Below, one piece after another: positions 1-6,805 of a stretch of DNA of 11,256 nucleotides. Origin of the DNA: Deltaproteobacteria bacterium (GTDB lineage: Bacteria; Desulfobacterota; Desulfobacteria; Desulfobacterales; UBA11574); NCBI GenBank assembly GCA_019313025.1, contig JAFDCA010000389.1, forward strand, positions 1 to 11,256. Reading direction: 5' to 3'. A program made the translations under genes and the position numbers. Under the pieces are notes generated by a model, which saw only the letters and a list, made by a program, of their open reading frames with translations, was not told the origin of the DNA and ran no database searches. Each line of letters opens with the position of its first letter. Within the stretch, counting starts at the first letter, position 1.

Positions 1-228
1 CTTTAACGCGCTCTAATTTGCTCAGACAGCTTCCCGACCTCAACGAAATCATCCGGCGGCTTACGGTAAATCGTGACCGTTATTCATTCAATCGGAACAT
101 ATTTTTGGCAACTGCTATAACGCCTTTATTTTCGGCCAATTCAATATAAAGTGTCGCAGGTCGAAAATATTTTTGAAGAAATATTTTTCCTTAAAAATCT
201 ATTTTTGGCCCACTCTGTTAAAAACTTT
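1..228. other. Unassigned left edge, no gene called
   Basis: The first 80 or so bases are more GC-rich than the AT-rich DNA that follows. A plus-strand frame beginning at base 3 stays open to a TAA at 147-149 (49 codons). On the minus strand, short protein-like readings end at about 84 and at base 3, in two frames. Any of these could be the tail or decayed remnant of a neighbouring gene, but none has a recognisable motif and the length is within chance. From about 150 to 228 the sequence is A/T runs, including two near-copies of AAATATTTTT. Confidence 0.3.
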
Positions 229-257
229 TTAACCATATTTAGATAGGAAACTATGAT
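229..257 (+). promoter_or_regulatory. Predicted sigma-70 promoter of the DsrC-like gene
   Basis: A -35-like TTAACC at 229-234 is followed after 17 bp by TATGAT at 252-257, one base from the consensus -10. A start site near 264 would leave a leader of about 20 bases carrying the ribosome binding site. Assigned by eye only. Confidence 0.4.
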
Positions 258-268
258 AAATAACGACC

Positions 269-277
269 AGGGGAGGT
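269..277 (+). promoter_or_regulatory. Strong ribosome binding site
   Basis: AGGGGAGGT lies 8 bases before the ATG at 286. It fixes the start of the DsrC-like gene and suggests efficient translation. Confidence 0.75.
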
Positions 278-285
278 AACACATT

Positions 286-627
286 ATGACACAAAAACAC
301 GTAGATCTTAACATTAATTTGGATGACGAAGGATATCTGCGCAACTTTGAAGAATGGGACGAAAATGTGGCCTGTGCATTGGCGGACAAAGAAGGGGTTT
401 CACAGGAATGTCCTTTGACCCAAGAAAGAATGGAGATCCTCAAATTCATGAGGGATTATTACAAAAAATTCGAGGCATTCCCCATACTCCGTGCGGTGTG
501 TAAAAATGTCAAACAAACAAGAGATTGCCATTATCAGCAATTCCCTGACCCAATCGTTGCATGGAGAATCGCTGGACTGCCAAAACCCACTCCCGAAGTA
601 CTTGCAAAAATAAAGCACGACGTTTGA
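286..627 (+). CDS. DsrC/TusE/RspA-family protein lacking both C-terminal redox cysteines
   Basis: The 113-residue product aligns by eye with DsrC/TusE. It has the N-terminal D-E-G-Y/F-L with a following W (residues 14-24), the helix with F-M-R-D-Y-Y-K-K (54-61), P-I-L-R-A (66-70), and the family signature I-A-G-L-P-K-P-T (95-102). DsrC carries trisulfide-linked sulfur from sulfite reductase on two C-terminal cysteines, and TusE uses the penultimate one in tRNA thiolation. Here the upstream cysteine position is W93 and the penultimate one is E104 (P-T-P-E-V instead of P-T-G-C-V), with an 8-residue tail after V105. Other cysteines occur at 30, 42, 72 and 81. It is therefore probably not a classical sulfur carrier. 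It resembles RspA-type members, thought to be regulatory or structural. No dsrAB is present nearby. It has its own promoter, RBS and terminator, so it is likely monocistronic. The family call is firm; the function is unknown. Confidence 0.85.
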   Translation: MTQKHVDLNINLDDEGYLRNFEEWDENVACALADKEGVSQECPLTQERMEILKFMRDYYKKFEAFPILRAVCKNVKQTRDCHYQQFPDPIVAWRIAGLPKPTPEVLAKIKHDV

Positions 628-666
628 TTGCCTCCGGCGCACTTTTGAGATATTTATTTTAATTGA

Positions 667-696
667 AAGGCCTGATTCGTTCGGGCCTTCTTTTTT
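667..696 (+). terminator. Rho-independent terminator after the DsrC-like gene
   Basis: AAGGCC (667-672) pairs with GGCCTT (684-689). The stem extends inward by T-G, G-C and A-T pairs to a 5-base loop, giving 9 pairs, and a C then six T residues follow at 690-696. It ends the transcript 40 bases after the stop codon. Confidence 0.85.
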
Positions 697-1005
697 AACA
701 TGCCATCTCTTGCTTCTTTTTGGAATTCTGCTCTCAGTTTCCTTTTTTATTATGACTATTTATAAAACCACCCAATTTTTATGTAAAAAAATGCATAATT
801 CTTTCGAGAGTCATTAACACATTGTCATTTTTGTATTTCGTAAATATATTTTCTATCTATATGATATTACTACAACTATTTATTAAATCAAATAAAAAAA
901 CCACTTTTGCATGATATTTGCATCTAATGGTCATCAACGTTCTTTGTGTTGGGAAAATAAAAAGTTTGATGTTGGACGAAAAAAAATATCGAAAAAGTAG
1001 TTATC
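697..1005. other. AT-rich intergenic region with a TTTGCAT direct repeat
   Basis: No gene is supported here. The stretch is very AT-rich. TTTGCAT occurs at 906-912 and again at 917-923, one helical turn apart, about 85 bases before the start of the Arg-rich protein, so it could be a regulator site. No convincing -35/-10 pair was found and there is no tRNA or other structured RNA that I can recognise. Confidence 0.4.
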
Positions 1006-1221
1006 ATGAACAAAAACATATTTCTCGATAATGGCGGCAGGCGATCGGGTACCGATCGCCGCAGATTTTCCTATGCCGTACATATTCCTGAGCGCAGATC
1101 CAGCACAGATCGCAGAAAGGGTTTAGATAGGCGCAGTAGCCAGAGAAAAAACAAACGACACATCGAAGAAAAGGACGCGCAAGAGACGTTTAACAAAGCC
1201 TTCCGCCCCGAAGAGTTATAG
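1006..1221 (+). CDS. Small Arg-rich protein with repeated RR-S-x-T-D-R-R motifs
   Basis: This is a 71-residue, strongly basic protein. The motif R-R-S-G-T-D-R-R (residues 12-19) recurs as R-R-S-S-T-D-R-R (30-37), 18 residues later, and a shorter D-R-R-S-S-Q-R follows (41-47). The last 18 residues are acidic and helical in character. Arg/Asp repeats of this sort are common in short hypothetical proteins and in the leader segments of some PilZ-domain proteins of Desulfobacterota, but no PilZ domain follows here, so the protein is either standalone or a domain-less remnant. There is no signal peptide or membrane segment. The ribosome binding site is weak (an A-rich tract before ATG), but the repeats would be unlikely in a spurious frame. 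Function is unknown; nucleic-acid or cyclic-dinucleotide binding is only a guess. Confidence 0.6.
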   Translation: MNKNIFLDNGGRRSGTDRRRFSYAVHIPERRSSTDRRKGLDRRSSQRKNKRHIEEKDAQETFNKAFRPEEL

Positions 1222-1237
1222 CCTTATTCCTAACCAT

Positions 1238-1309
1238 GTGAAGCCTCCCCGCCATAAATGGTGGGGTACTGACTTGCGGCAGTGCTTCGCAGCGGTGAGC
1301 ATGCCGGTC
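1238..1309 (-). repeat. Hairpin element resembling an IS200/IS605 right end
   Basis: CCCCGCC (1247-1253) pairs with GGTGGGG (1260-1266) around an ATAAAT loop. Read on the minus strand, the stem ends in GGCGGGGAGGCTTCAC, the arrangement typical of IS200/IS605 right ends and TnpB omega-RNA 3' ends. A second imperfect stem, CGGCA (1277-1281) with TGCCG (1302-1306), lies on the transposon-internal side. No tnpA or tnpB is present, so this would be a solo end or a related dispersed palindrome. Lying just past the FTR-like gene, it might also act as a transcript end. The match is by memory of the motif only. Confidence 0.4.
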
Positions 1310-1373
1310 AAAAAAGCATCGTGGATCGGTAAAAATTTTTATTAAAGTTCATTATTCGGATACAAAACTTGAA

Positions 1374-1706
1374 TTAATACATGATTTTCTCAGCTGGACG
1401 CCGCTCGGGAACATATTCATGAGGGATTTTATTCTGGTTCCACTCTGTTGAAACATAAAGATTGCAATAGCAACTCCCGTATTCTTCAACATCCGGCTTC
1501 CGGTAAACACATGGGCAGATAATGTCCTTGTCGTTTTCTTTATTACCTGAAGCCAGTCTGCAAGGACAGGCCATGTAGCCATACCGCTCTTTATTGGTAA
1601 TCAGCGCCTCCAAAAGTTCAAAAACCCGTTTTTTGTCAATGTTAAAATAGTATCCCTTTGGTTCCTGAATCTTTTTTAACATCTCATAAAGTTTCTCGAC
1701 TTCCAT
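1374..1706 (-). CDS. Ferredoxin:thioredoxin reductase catalytic-chain-like protein
   Basis: The 110-residue product carries three C-x-C motifs: C47-P-C49, C64-P-C66 and C79-Y-C81, spaced 14 and 12 residues apart. Plant FTR has CPC-X16-CPC-X8-CHC. By homology C47, C64, C66 and C79 would hold a [4Fe-4S] cluster, and C49/C81 would form the redox disulfide. The central His of the plant CHC motif is Tyr80 here. The family passes electrons from ferredoxin to a disulfide, usually in thioredoxin. The start codon overlaps the stop of the glutaredoxin-like gene by one base (TAATG), with AAGGAGG upstream inside that gene, so translation is probably coupled. The natural partner would be that glutaredoxin-like protein, reduced directly from ferredoxin, but this is inference. 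No variable (FtrA) subunit is visible, as expected for deep-branching bacterial FTRs. The family is clear; the substrate is not. Confidence 0.88.
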   Translation of the reverse strand: MEVEKLYEMLKKIQEPKGYYFNIDKKRVFELLEALITNKERYGYMACPCRLASGNKENDKDIICPCVYRKPDVEEYGSCYCNLYVSTEWNQNKIPHEYVPERRPAEKIMY

Positions 1707-1960
1707 TACAAACCCAAAGCCTCCTTGATTTCCTCTTCTTTAAACCCCACGATGACCTTATCCCCAATGATGATGGTCGGAAAAGAGCATTTCGGGTTGA
1801 ATCTCTTAACATCTTCAAGTATGGCCTGACGTTCATCTCCTTCTAAAAGATCAACATCGACAAATTCATACAAAACCGTGCAGTCACTTAAAAGTTTTTT
1901 GGTCGACTTGCAGTGACTGCAAGTGCTCAAAGAATACAGTTTAATCGGTTTCTCAGACAT
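1706..1960 (-). CDS. Glutaredoxin-like (thioredoxin-fold) redox protein
   Basis: The 84-residue product is a single thioredoxin/glutaredoxin fold. It begins I-K-L-Y-S-L-S-T-C14-S-H-C17, giving the active site C-S-H-C, and has the cis-proline strand F-P-T-I-I-I-G-D (residues 60-67) and the closing V-G-F...E-I-K-E-A-L helix. The length is usual for small glutaredoxins. Additional cysteines are C27 and C58. The CSHC site differs from the classical CPYC, so the redox potential and specificity cannot be read off. The start is supported by AAAAGGAAA (plus coordinates 1967-1975) just before the ATG. It forms the first gene of a two-gene operon with the FTR-like protein, which suggests it is that protein's substrate and passes thiol electrons to targets such as reductases or peroxiredoxins. 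No glutathione requirement is implied. Confidence 0.85.
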   Translation of the reverse strand: MSEKPIKLYSLSTCSHCKSTKKLLSDCTVLYEFVDVDLLEGDERQAILEDVKRFNPKCSFPTIIIGDKVIVGFKEEEIKEALGL

Positions 1961-1966
1961 GTTAAT

Positions 1967-1975
1967 TTCCTTTTA
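1967..1975 (-). promoter_or_regulatory. Ribosome binding site of the Grx-FTR operon
   Basis: On the minus strand AAAAGGAAA lies 6 bases before the ATG whose first base is 1960. It decides this start, as no other in-frame start with such a site lies nearby. Confidence 0.6.
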
Positions 1976-2101
1976 TTGGGATTTGACTTCATTTTTTGGC
2001 ATCATTGCAACTGGATCATCAAATTCTGTCGTCTTTGGTTAAAGCCATTTAAAAAAGTTAAAACTAAGTATAATTCATATTTTTTAAGGTTGTACTGTTA
2101 C

Positions 2102-2117
2102 AAAATACATGTATTTT
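2102..2117. promoter_or_regulatory. Perfect 16-bp palindrome upstream of the Grx-FTR operon
   Basis: AAAATACATGTATTTT is self-complementary over all 16 bases, with an imperfect flanking extension (TGTT at 2096-2099 and AACA at 2118-2121, offset by two bases). It sits about 140 bases upstream of the glutaredoxin-like start and just past the end of the DUF255 gene. It is a plausible dimeric-regulator site, but the AT content makes chance possible. Confidence 0.4.
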
Positions 2118-2218
2118 AACATAAGGGCTTACTTATCTCATATTCGGTAAAATTTTACAACAACCTCTTCAAAGGTTTTTTCCCGTTTGGGTAGAGCCGA
2201 CTTAGTACAATTTTTTTG

Positions 2219-4378
2219 TCAACTTAGTAAGTTCAAGACGGCTTCGAAGTCCGTCACCGGTGGCTTGCACGTCTTGTCTGTACAAACATAAGCCGTTGTT
2301 TTGTCGTCGATCATTTTAACCGATGCAATAAATGGAAGATATTGGGCCAGCCTGTTTTGGGTTGTTTTATTATCAACAAACATCACGGTTTTTCCAGGGC
2401 AATACACGGAATTTACGGTTTTCAGCATGGATCGGGTATCCGCTGTATTTCGATCTCCAACGATAATCACGTCTATCGGTTTGGTCAGCGACGTGATATA
2501 AGCAACCAAAAGTTCCGGTGCCGAATCCGGTTGGGAAAAAATTCTTGCTATATTGCTTTTTAAAGTCTGCTCCACTACATTCGAATATTTTTGTGAATCG
2601 TTAAACCTTGCGAGGCGCAGTCCATTGAGCACCGCAACCGATCCAGCTGAAGGTATTACGCTGTCCGTATCCTCTTTGATTCGCAAATCAATCTTTTTAT
2701 CATGTCCTTTTCGAGTCATAAAAAAACCACCGTTTTCAGCATCATAAAACAGCTTTAGTTGCTGGTCCATCAGCTCAAAAGCCCATTCGAACCAGCCTGG
2801 ATCAAATTCGGCTTCATAAAGATCGATTAAGCCCTGAACTAAAAATGCATAGTCATCGGCCATGCCAAGAATGTTTCTTTCTCCCAGACGCCACCTTCTG
2901 AAAAGTGTTTTTTCTTCGACATCATAAAGATTTTTTCTCAAAAATTCCGCTGCATTTCTTGCTGCTTCAACATATCTTTTTTCTCCCAGCACCTGATAAG
3001 CAGCGGAAAGAGCGGATATCGTCAGTCCGTTCCAGGAGGTCAAAATTTTGTCATCAAGATGGGGTCTGGGTCTTTTTGATCGTTTCGCCAGAAGTTTTAC
3101 TTTTGATTTTAAAATTAAAGTTTCAACCTCTTCTTTTGGCATGTTGAACTTTTTGGCAACTTCATCCATTGAATGTGCATTAAAGAGAATGTTTTTTCCT
3201 TTAAATTCACCAAAAGGATCCATCTCGGCATTCCCTTCAGGTTTTACACCGTAGCGATAAGAAAATATTTCTCCAGGTCCATCACCCAACAGTTCGTTGA
3301 TCTCTTTTTTTTCCCATACATAGAATGCGCCTTCAGCTTTCTTTCTTTCCGTTCCAGGTCGATTATCATCAGAAGTTAGACTGTCTGCATCTTCTGCCGA
3401 ATAAAAACCACCGTCATGGTGTGTCATATCTCTCAGAATATAATCTGCCGTTTCCCTGGCAATTTTCTCAAAAAACCTGTCACCGGTAATCAAAAAGGCA
3501 TCCAAATAATTTTTTAACAGCTGGGCATTGTCGTACAACATTTTCTCAAAGTGAGGGACATGCCATTTGGCGTCCGTGGAATAGCGATGAAATCCTCCGC
3601 CCAATTGATCATAAATGCCCCCATTTGCCATGGCACGTAAGGTTGCATTGCCCATCAAAAGGGAGGCATCGTCTTTTTTTTCATTTCTCTGACTGTAATG
3701 ATAATAGGCAAATAAAAAATTCTGAATGGACGGAGACGGAAACTTGGGTGCCGGACTAAACCCCCCAAGATTTTTATCGAATCTTGAGGAAAAGGCCCTC
3801 AGGGCTTTGCCTATTACATCTTTATTGATGTCGCTGTCCTTTGATGTCCATGATAACGCATTGGAAATACCATCATGAAGATTCGAACTGAAGGACTGAA
3901 TCTTGTCTCGTTGGGAAGAATCCTTCCAGGCGACAGCGATGAGTCTCAAAATATCAGGCCATGCCAACATTCCCTGTTTTGGAACGGGAGGGAAATAGGT
4001 ACCCCCAAAAAATGGCTTAAGATCCGGTGTCAAAAATACATTCAAAGGCCATCCTCCGGAACCGGTTAGGGCGGTTACAGCGGTCATGTAAATTTTATCA
4101 AGGTCCGGCCGCTCTTCTCGATCCAATTTGATGCAAACAAAATGACTGTTCATCAGCTCGGCGATGTCTCGATTCATGAAAGATTCCTCTTCCATAACAT
4201 GACACCAGTGACAGGTAGAATAACCGATAGACACAAGGATCGGTTTATCCTCTTCACGTGCTTTTTCCAACGCTTCGTCTCCCCAAGGATACCAGTCCAC
4301 AGGATTAATTGCATGCTGAAGGAGATATGGACTTTTTTCATGGATTAGGCGGTTCGGTTTCGGTTGATGTTCAGCCAT
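2219..4378 (-). CDS. YyaL/DUF255 thioredoxin-domain protein (spermatogenesis-associated protein 20 family)
   Basis: The 719-residue product has the family's usual length. Residues 1 to about 165 are a DsbH/thioredoxin-like domain: [14 protein letters not shown] (9-22), the active site C56-H-W-C59, D-R-E-E-R-P (86-91), and [11 protein letters not shown] (108-118). The rest is an alpha/alpha-barrel resembling N-acylglucosamine epimerases and six-hairpin glycosidases, with [14 protein letters not shown] (272-285). The C terminus carries C-T-D-K-T-C-K-P-P, typical of the family. The biochemical role of these proteins is not established; names such as YyaL and Ssp411 are labels. There is no signal peptide, so it is cytoplasmic. 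AAGGAG (plus coordinates 4385-4390) sits 6 bases before the ATG. It is divergent from cooS and transcribed separately from the Grx-FTR pair, which starts 258 bases further on. It is complete, with no frameshift. Confidence 0.93.
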   Translation of the reverse strand: MAEHQPKPNRLIHEKSPYLLQHAINPVDWYPWGDEALEKAREEDKPILVSIGYSTCHWCHVMEEESFMNRDIAELMNSHFVCIKLDREERPDLDKIYMTAVTALTGSGGWPLNVFLTPDLKPFFGGTYFPPVPKQGMLAWPDILRLIAVAWKDSSQRDKIQSFSSNLHDGISNALSWTSKDSDINKDVIGKALRAFSSRFDKNLGGFSPAPKFPSPSIQNFLFAYYHYSQRNEKKDDASLLMGNATLRAMANGGIYDQLGGGFHRYSTDAKWHVPHFEKMLYDNAQLLKNYLDAFLITGDRFFEKIARETADYILRDMTHHDGGFYSAEDADSLTSDDNRPGTERKKAEGAFYVWEKKEINELLGDGPGEIFSYRYGVKPEGNAEMDPFGEFKGKNILFNAHSMDEVAKKFNMPKEEVETLILKSKVKLLAKRSKRPRPHLDDKILTSWNGLTISALSAAYQVLGEKRYVEAARNAAEFLRKNLYDVEEKTLFRRWRLGERNILGMADDYAFLVQGLIDLYEAEFDPGWFEWAFELMDQQLKLFYDAENGGFFMTRKGHDKKIDLRIKEDTDSVIPSAGSVAVLNGLRLARFNDSQKYSNVVEQTLKSNIARIFSQPDSAPELLVAYITSLTKPIDVIIVGDRNTADTRSMLKTVNSVYCPGKTVMFVDNKTTQNRLAQYLPFIASVKMIDDKTTAYVCTDKTCKPPVTDFEAVLNLLS

Positions 4379-4390
4379 AGTTTTCTCCTT

Positions 4391-4654
4391 AAATTCACTG
4401 GTGATTGCATTACTGCTAAAACCTATATGAACAACCGATAGAATTGAATGCTGACTTAAAAATTATAATTTCAGAATCTTAAAACCATTAAAAATTAATC
4501 CGCTCAAGTTTTACCCCCGAATTATGATTCCGTCTCACAATTTTTTTCGGCCTGTTTCCTCTTATACGCACTAACAAAGATTTTTAGTTCAAAACAGTAA
4601 AAAATGCCTTTAGGCAACTGAACTCCCTAATAGATAATAAGATGTATTTTTAAC
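4391..4654. other. Divergent intergenic region between the DUF255 gene and cooS
   Basis: This AT-rich stretch has no supported gene and should hold the promoter of the leftward DUF255 gene. A TATAAT hexamer reads leftward at 4462-4467, but no good -35 accompanies it. A nested palindrome lies at 4586-4622: AGTTCA and TGAACT arms enclose TGCC-TTTA-GGCA, forming a small imperfect cruciform shortly before the cooS promoter. Confidence 0.35.
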
Positions 4655-4683
4655 TTGACAAGGCACAATGTGGTATTTATCTT
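4655..4683 (+). promoter_or_regulatory. Predicted sigma-70 promoter of cooS
   Basis: A consensus -35, TTGACA (4655-4660), is followed after 17 bp by TATCTT (4678-4683). Transcription would begin near 4690, about 64 bases before the ATG. TGGTAT occurs at 4671-4676, inside the promoter spacer, and again at 4711-4716 in the leader, so a regulator could act there. No CooA-type TGTCG-N6-CGACA site is visible. Confidence 0.5.
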
Positions 4684-4753
4684 TAATAGGAACCATTATC
4701 AACAAGATAGTGGTATCCAATTCAAAACAACTCTTTATATTAGAGGAGATAAA

Positions 4754-6739
4754 ATGGAAAAAAAAGACGCGTTATCCAAAAAAAAGGAAATTAATCCAAA
4801 GGATGTTACAACGTGTGATGCCACGATACAAATGTTGAACAAAGCCAAAAGAGACGGCGTAGAAACCGCATTTGACAGGGCTGCCAGTATGAAAGCTTGT
4901 CCCATTGGTGCGGATTCCGCATGCTGTAAGCATTGTGGCATGGGTCCCTGCAGACTGAATGCCAGGGATCCCTATGGCAAAGTCGGTGTCTGTGGTGCAA
5001 CCATTGATACGATTATGTCCCGAAACTTTGCGCGTATGATTGCTGCCGGCAGTGCCGCACACACCGATCACGGGATGGCCATGCTCGATCTTTTCCGTGA
5101 GGTGGTAAACGGCAATATTAAAGATTACGAAATTAAAGATCCGCAAAAACTCGAAGAAGTTGCGGCCTCCATCGGCATTGAAATCGAAGGACGTGAAATT
5201 AATGATATTGCCATGGATCTGTATAAAGAACTCGAACGGACATATACACAGGTAGAAGGAGAAATCCCCTTTGCCAAGCGGGTTCCTGAAAAAACACTGG
5301 AAACATGGCGAAAACTCGGAATCGTCCCCAGGGGTGCCATGCGCGAAATCATGGAACTGATGCACCGGAGTCACATGGGCGTGGATCAACATTATGAAAA
5401 CATCACCAAACAGTGCAGTCGAACTGCGCTTGCCGACGGGTGGGGAGGCTCGATGGTGGCCACTGAAATATCCGATATTCTTTTCGGAACTCCGTCTCCT
5501 GTCAGCGTCGAGGTGAATATGGGTGTCATTAAGGAAGATCAGGTCAATATCATCGTACATGGCCACGAACCGAACCTTTTTGAATCGATGCTGGTATCTG
5601 TGAATGAACCGACGCTTGTTGAAGAAGCCAAAAAAGCCGGGGCAGCTGGAATCAATCTGGTGGGAATGTGTTGTTCGGGTCTGGAAATGTTTGGACGTCA
5701 CGGGATACCTCACGCAGGAAATTTTATGTCGACGGAAACCATACTGGTCACCGGTGCGGTGGATGCCATGACTGTGGACGTGCAGTGTATCAAACAGGGT
5801 CTGGTCAAGGTGGCCGAATGTTACAATACCCCGCTGATCACCACCAATCCGCGATGCCATATCGAAGGCGCCGTTCATATTGAGTTTCATGAACACAAAC
5901 CCAGTGCCTGCACCGATGAGATCGTCATAAAGGCCATATCACGTTTCAAAAACAGAACCGCAAAGATAGAAATCCCGAGGAATAAAAATGTGGGTGTCCA
6001 TGGATTCTCCCACGAGTATATCAATTATATGCTCGGCGGAACCTTTAGAGGGTCCTATACACCACTCAATGACAATATAATTAACGGCCGGATCCGAGGG
6101 GTTGCCGGTGTCGTCGGATGCACCAACCCAAGGGTAAAACAGGACTGGGTTCATGTCGAACTGGTTAAGGAATTAATTAAAAATGACGTCCTTGTTCTCC
6201 AGACCGGCTGTTCTCAGATTGCCCTTGCCAAGGCTGGTTTGACCACCCCTGAAGCGGCTATTCTCGCCGGACCCGGATTGCACGAAGTCTGTGAAACGGT
6301 TGGAATGCCTCCTGTTTTGGGTTTCGGTGCCTGTGTGGATAACAGTCGCCTTCTCATTGCAGCTTCCGCCATGGTTAAAGAAGGCGGTTTGGGACACAGC
6401 ATCGCCGAATTGCCGTTGGCCGGAGCCGCGCCCGAATGGATGAGTGAAAAGGCCATCTGCATCGGTCAGTATTTCGTTGCATCGGGTGTATTTACCGTTT
6501 TCGGCGTCACCTTCCCCATCATTGAAGAGACCAAGTTTCATAAATTGCTCTTTGATGGCCTGGAAAAACAAGGCCTTGGGAAATGGGGTTTTACAGCCGA
6601 TCCGTATGAAATGGCGAAGATGATGATTGCACATATCGATAAAAAGAGAAAAGAACTCGGCATCGACAAGGCCAGGGAAAGAGTCCTGATGGACATGGCG
6701 GATCGCCGGGAAATGGAGGCGAAATATCAGCAGGCCTAA
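4754..6739 (+). CDS. cooS: Anaerobic Ni-Fe carbon monoxide dehydrogenase, catalytic subunit
   Basis: The 661-residue product oxidises CO to CO2 and passes two electrons onward. C49 and C57 fit the intersubunit D cluster, and C58, C61, C66 and C80 the B cluster; this spacing is identical to Carboxydothermus CooS-II with an offset of 10. C-cluster ligands are recognisable as H271 (V-H-G-H-E-P), C306 or C307 (M-C-C-S-G), C345 (V-Q-C-I-K), C456 (G-C-T-N-P), C486 (T-G-C-S-Q) and C527 (G-A-C-V-D). The set is complete, so it is probably active. The start is ATG 4754, with AGAGGAG 5 bases upstream; an open frame continues up to TTG 4655, but that TTG is the -35 box. No ferredoxin-like CooF, nickel chaperone CooC, hydrogenase or acetyl-CoA synthase gene is adjacent. 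Either these lie elsewhere or CO is used for generic ferredoxin reduction or detoxification. It is cytoplasmic and a homodimer by family. Confidence 0.97.
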   Translation: MEKKDALSKKKEINPKDVTTCDATIQMLNKAKRDGVETAFDRAASMKACPIGADSACCKHCGMGPCRLNARDPYGKVGVCGATIDTIMSRNFARMIAAGSAAHTDHGMAMLDLFREVVNGNIKDYEIKDPQKLEEVAASIGIEIEGREINDIAMDLYKELERTYTQVEGEIPFAKRVPEKTLETWRKLGIVPRGAMREIMELMHRSHMGVDQHYENITKQCSRTALADGWGGSMVATEISDILFGTPSPVSVEVNMGVIKEDQVNIIVHGHEPNLFESMLVSVNEPTLVEEAKKAGAAGINLVGMCCSGLEMFGRHGIPHAGNFMSTETILVTGAVDAMTVDVQCIKQGLVKVAECYNTPLITTNPRCHIEGAVHIEFHEHKPSACTDEIVIKAISRFKNRTAKIEIPRNKNVGVHGFSHEYINYMLGGTFRGSYTPLNDNIINGRIRGVAGVVGCTNPRVKQDWVHVELVKELIKNDVLVLQTGCSQIALAKAGLTTPEAAILAGPGLHEVCETVGMPPVLGFGACVDNSRLLIAASAMVKEGGLGHSIAELPLAGAAPEWMSEKAICIGQYFVASGVFTVFGVTFPIIEETKFHKLLFDGLEKQGLGKWGFTADPYEMAKMMIAHIDKKRKELGIDKARERVLMDMADRREMEAKYQQA

Positions 6740-6767
6740 TCCCACGAAATCTCGGAACATTTTTATT

Positions 6768-6796
6768 AGCAAAGGCTCCTTTTAGGAGCCTTTGCT
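6768..6796. terminator. Perfect 13-bp hairpin between convergent genes
   Basis: AGCAAAGGCTCCT (6768-6780) pairs fully with AGGAGCCTTTGCT (6784-6796) around a TTT loop. It lies 28 bases after the cooS stop and 9 bases from the end of the convergent activator gene, where a bidirectional terminator is expected. Neither side has a long T tract (GTTT on the plus side, AATAAAAA on the other), so efficiency is uncertain. Confidence 0.75.
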
Positions 6797-6805
6797 GTTT
6801 ATAAT

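Noticed and set aside
2162..2182. Weak terminator-like hairpin AACCT/AGGTT with T run on the plus strand
   Set aside because: No plus-strand gene ends before it, the stem is only 5 bp, and the leftward reading lacks a T tract.
3631..3647. Sigma-54-like TGGCACG...TTGCA on the plus strand
   Set aside because: The GG to GC spacing is 11 instead of 10 and the site lies inside the DUF255 coding region in antisense orientation.
4655..4753. Upstream extension of cooS by 33 residues from TTG 4655
   Set aside because: The TTG is part of a consensus -35 TTGACA, the extension lacks family similarity, and ATG 4754 has AGAGGAG before it and gives a normal CooS N terminus.
4772..5896. 374-codon minus-strand open frame opposite cooS
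   Set aside because: It lies entirely across the highly conserved cooS, its product is His/Phe-rich with no domain, and it has no ribosome binding site.
6173..6772. 199-codon minus-strand open frame opposite the cooS end
   Set aside because: It is antisense to conserved CooS sequence and starts inside the intergenic hairpin region, with no recognisable motif.
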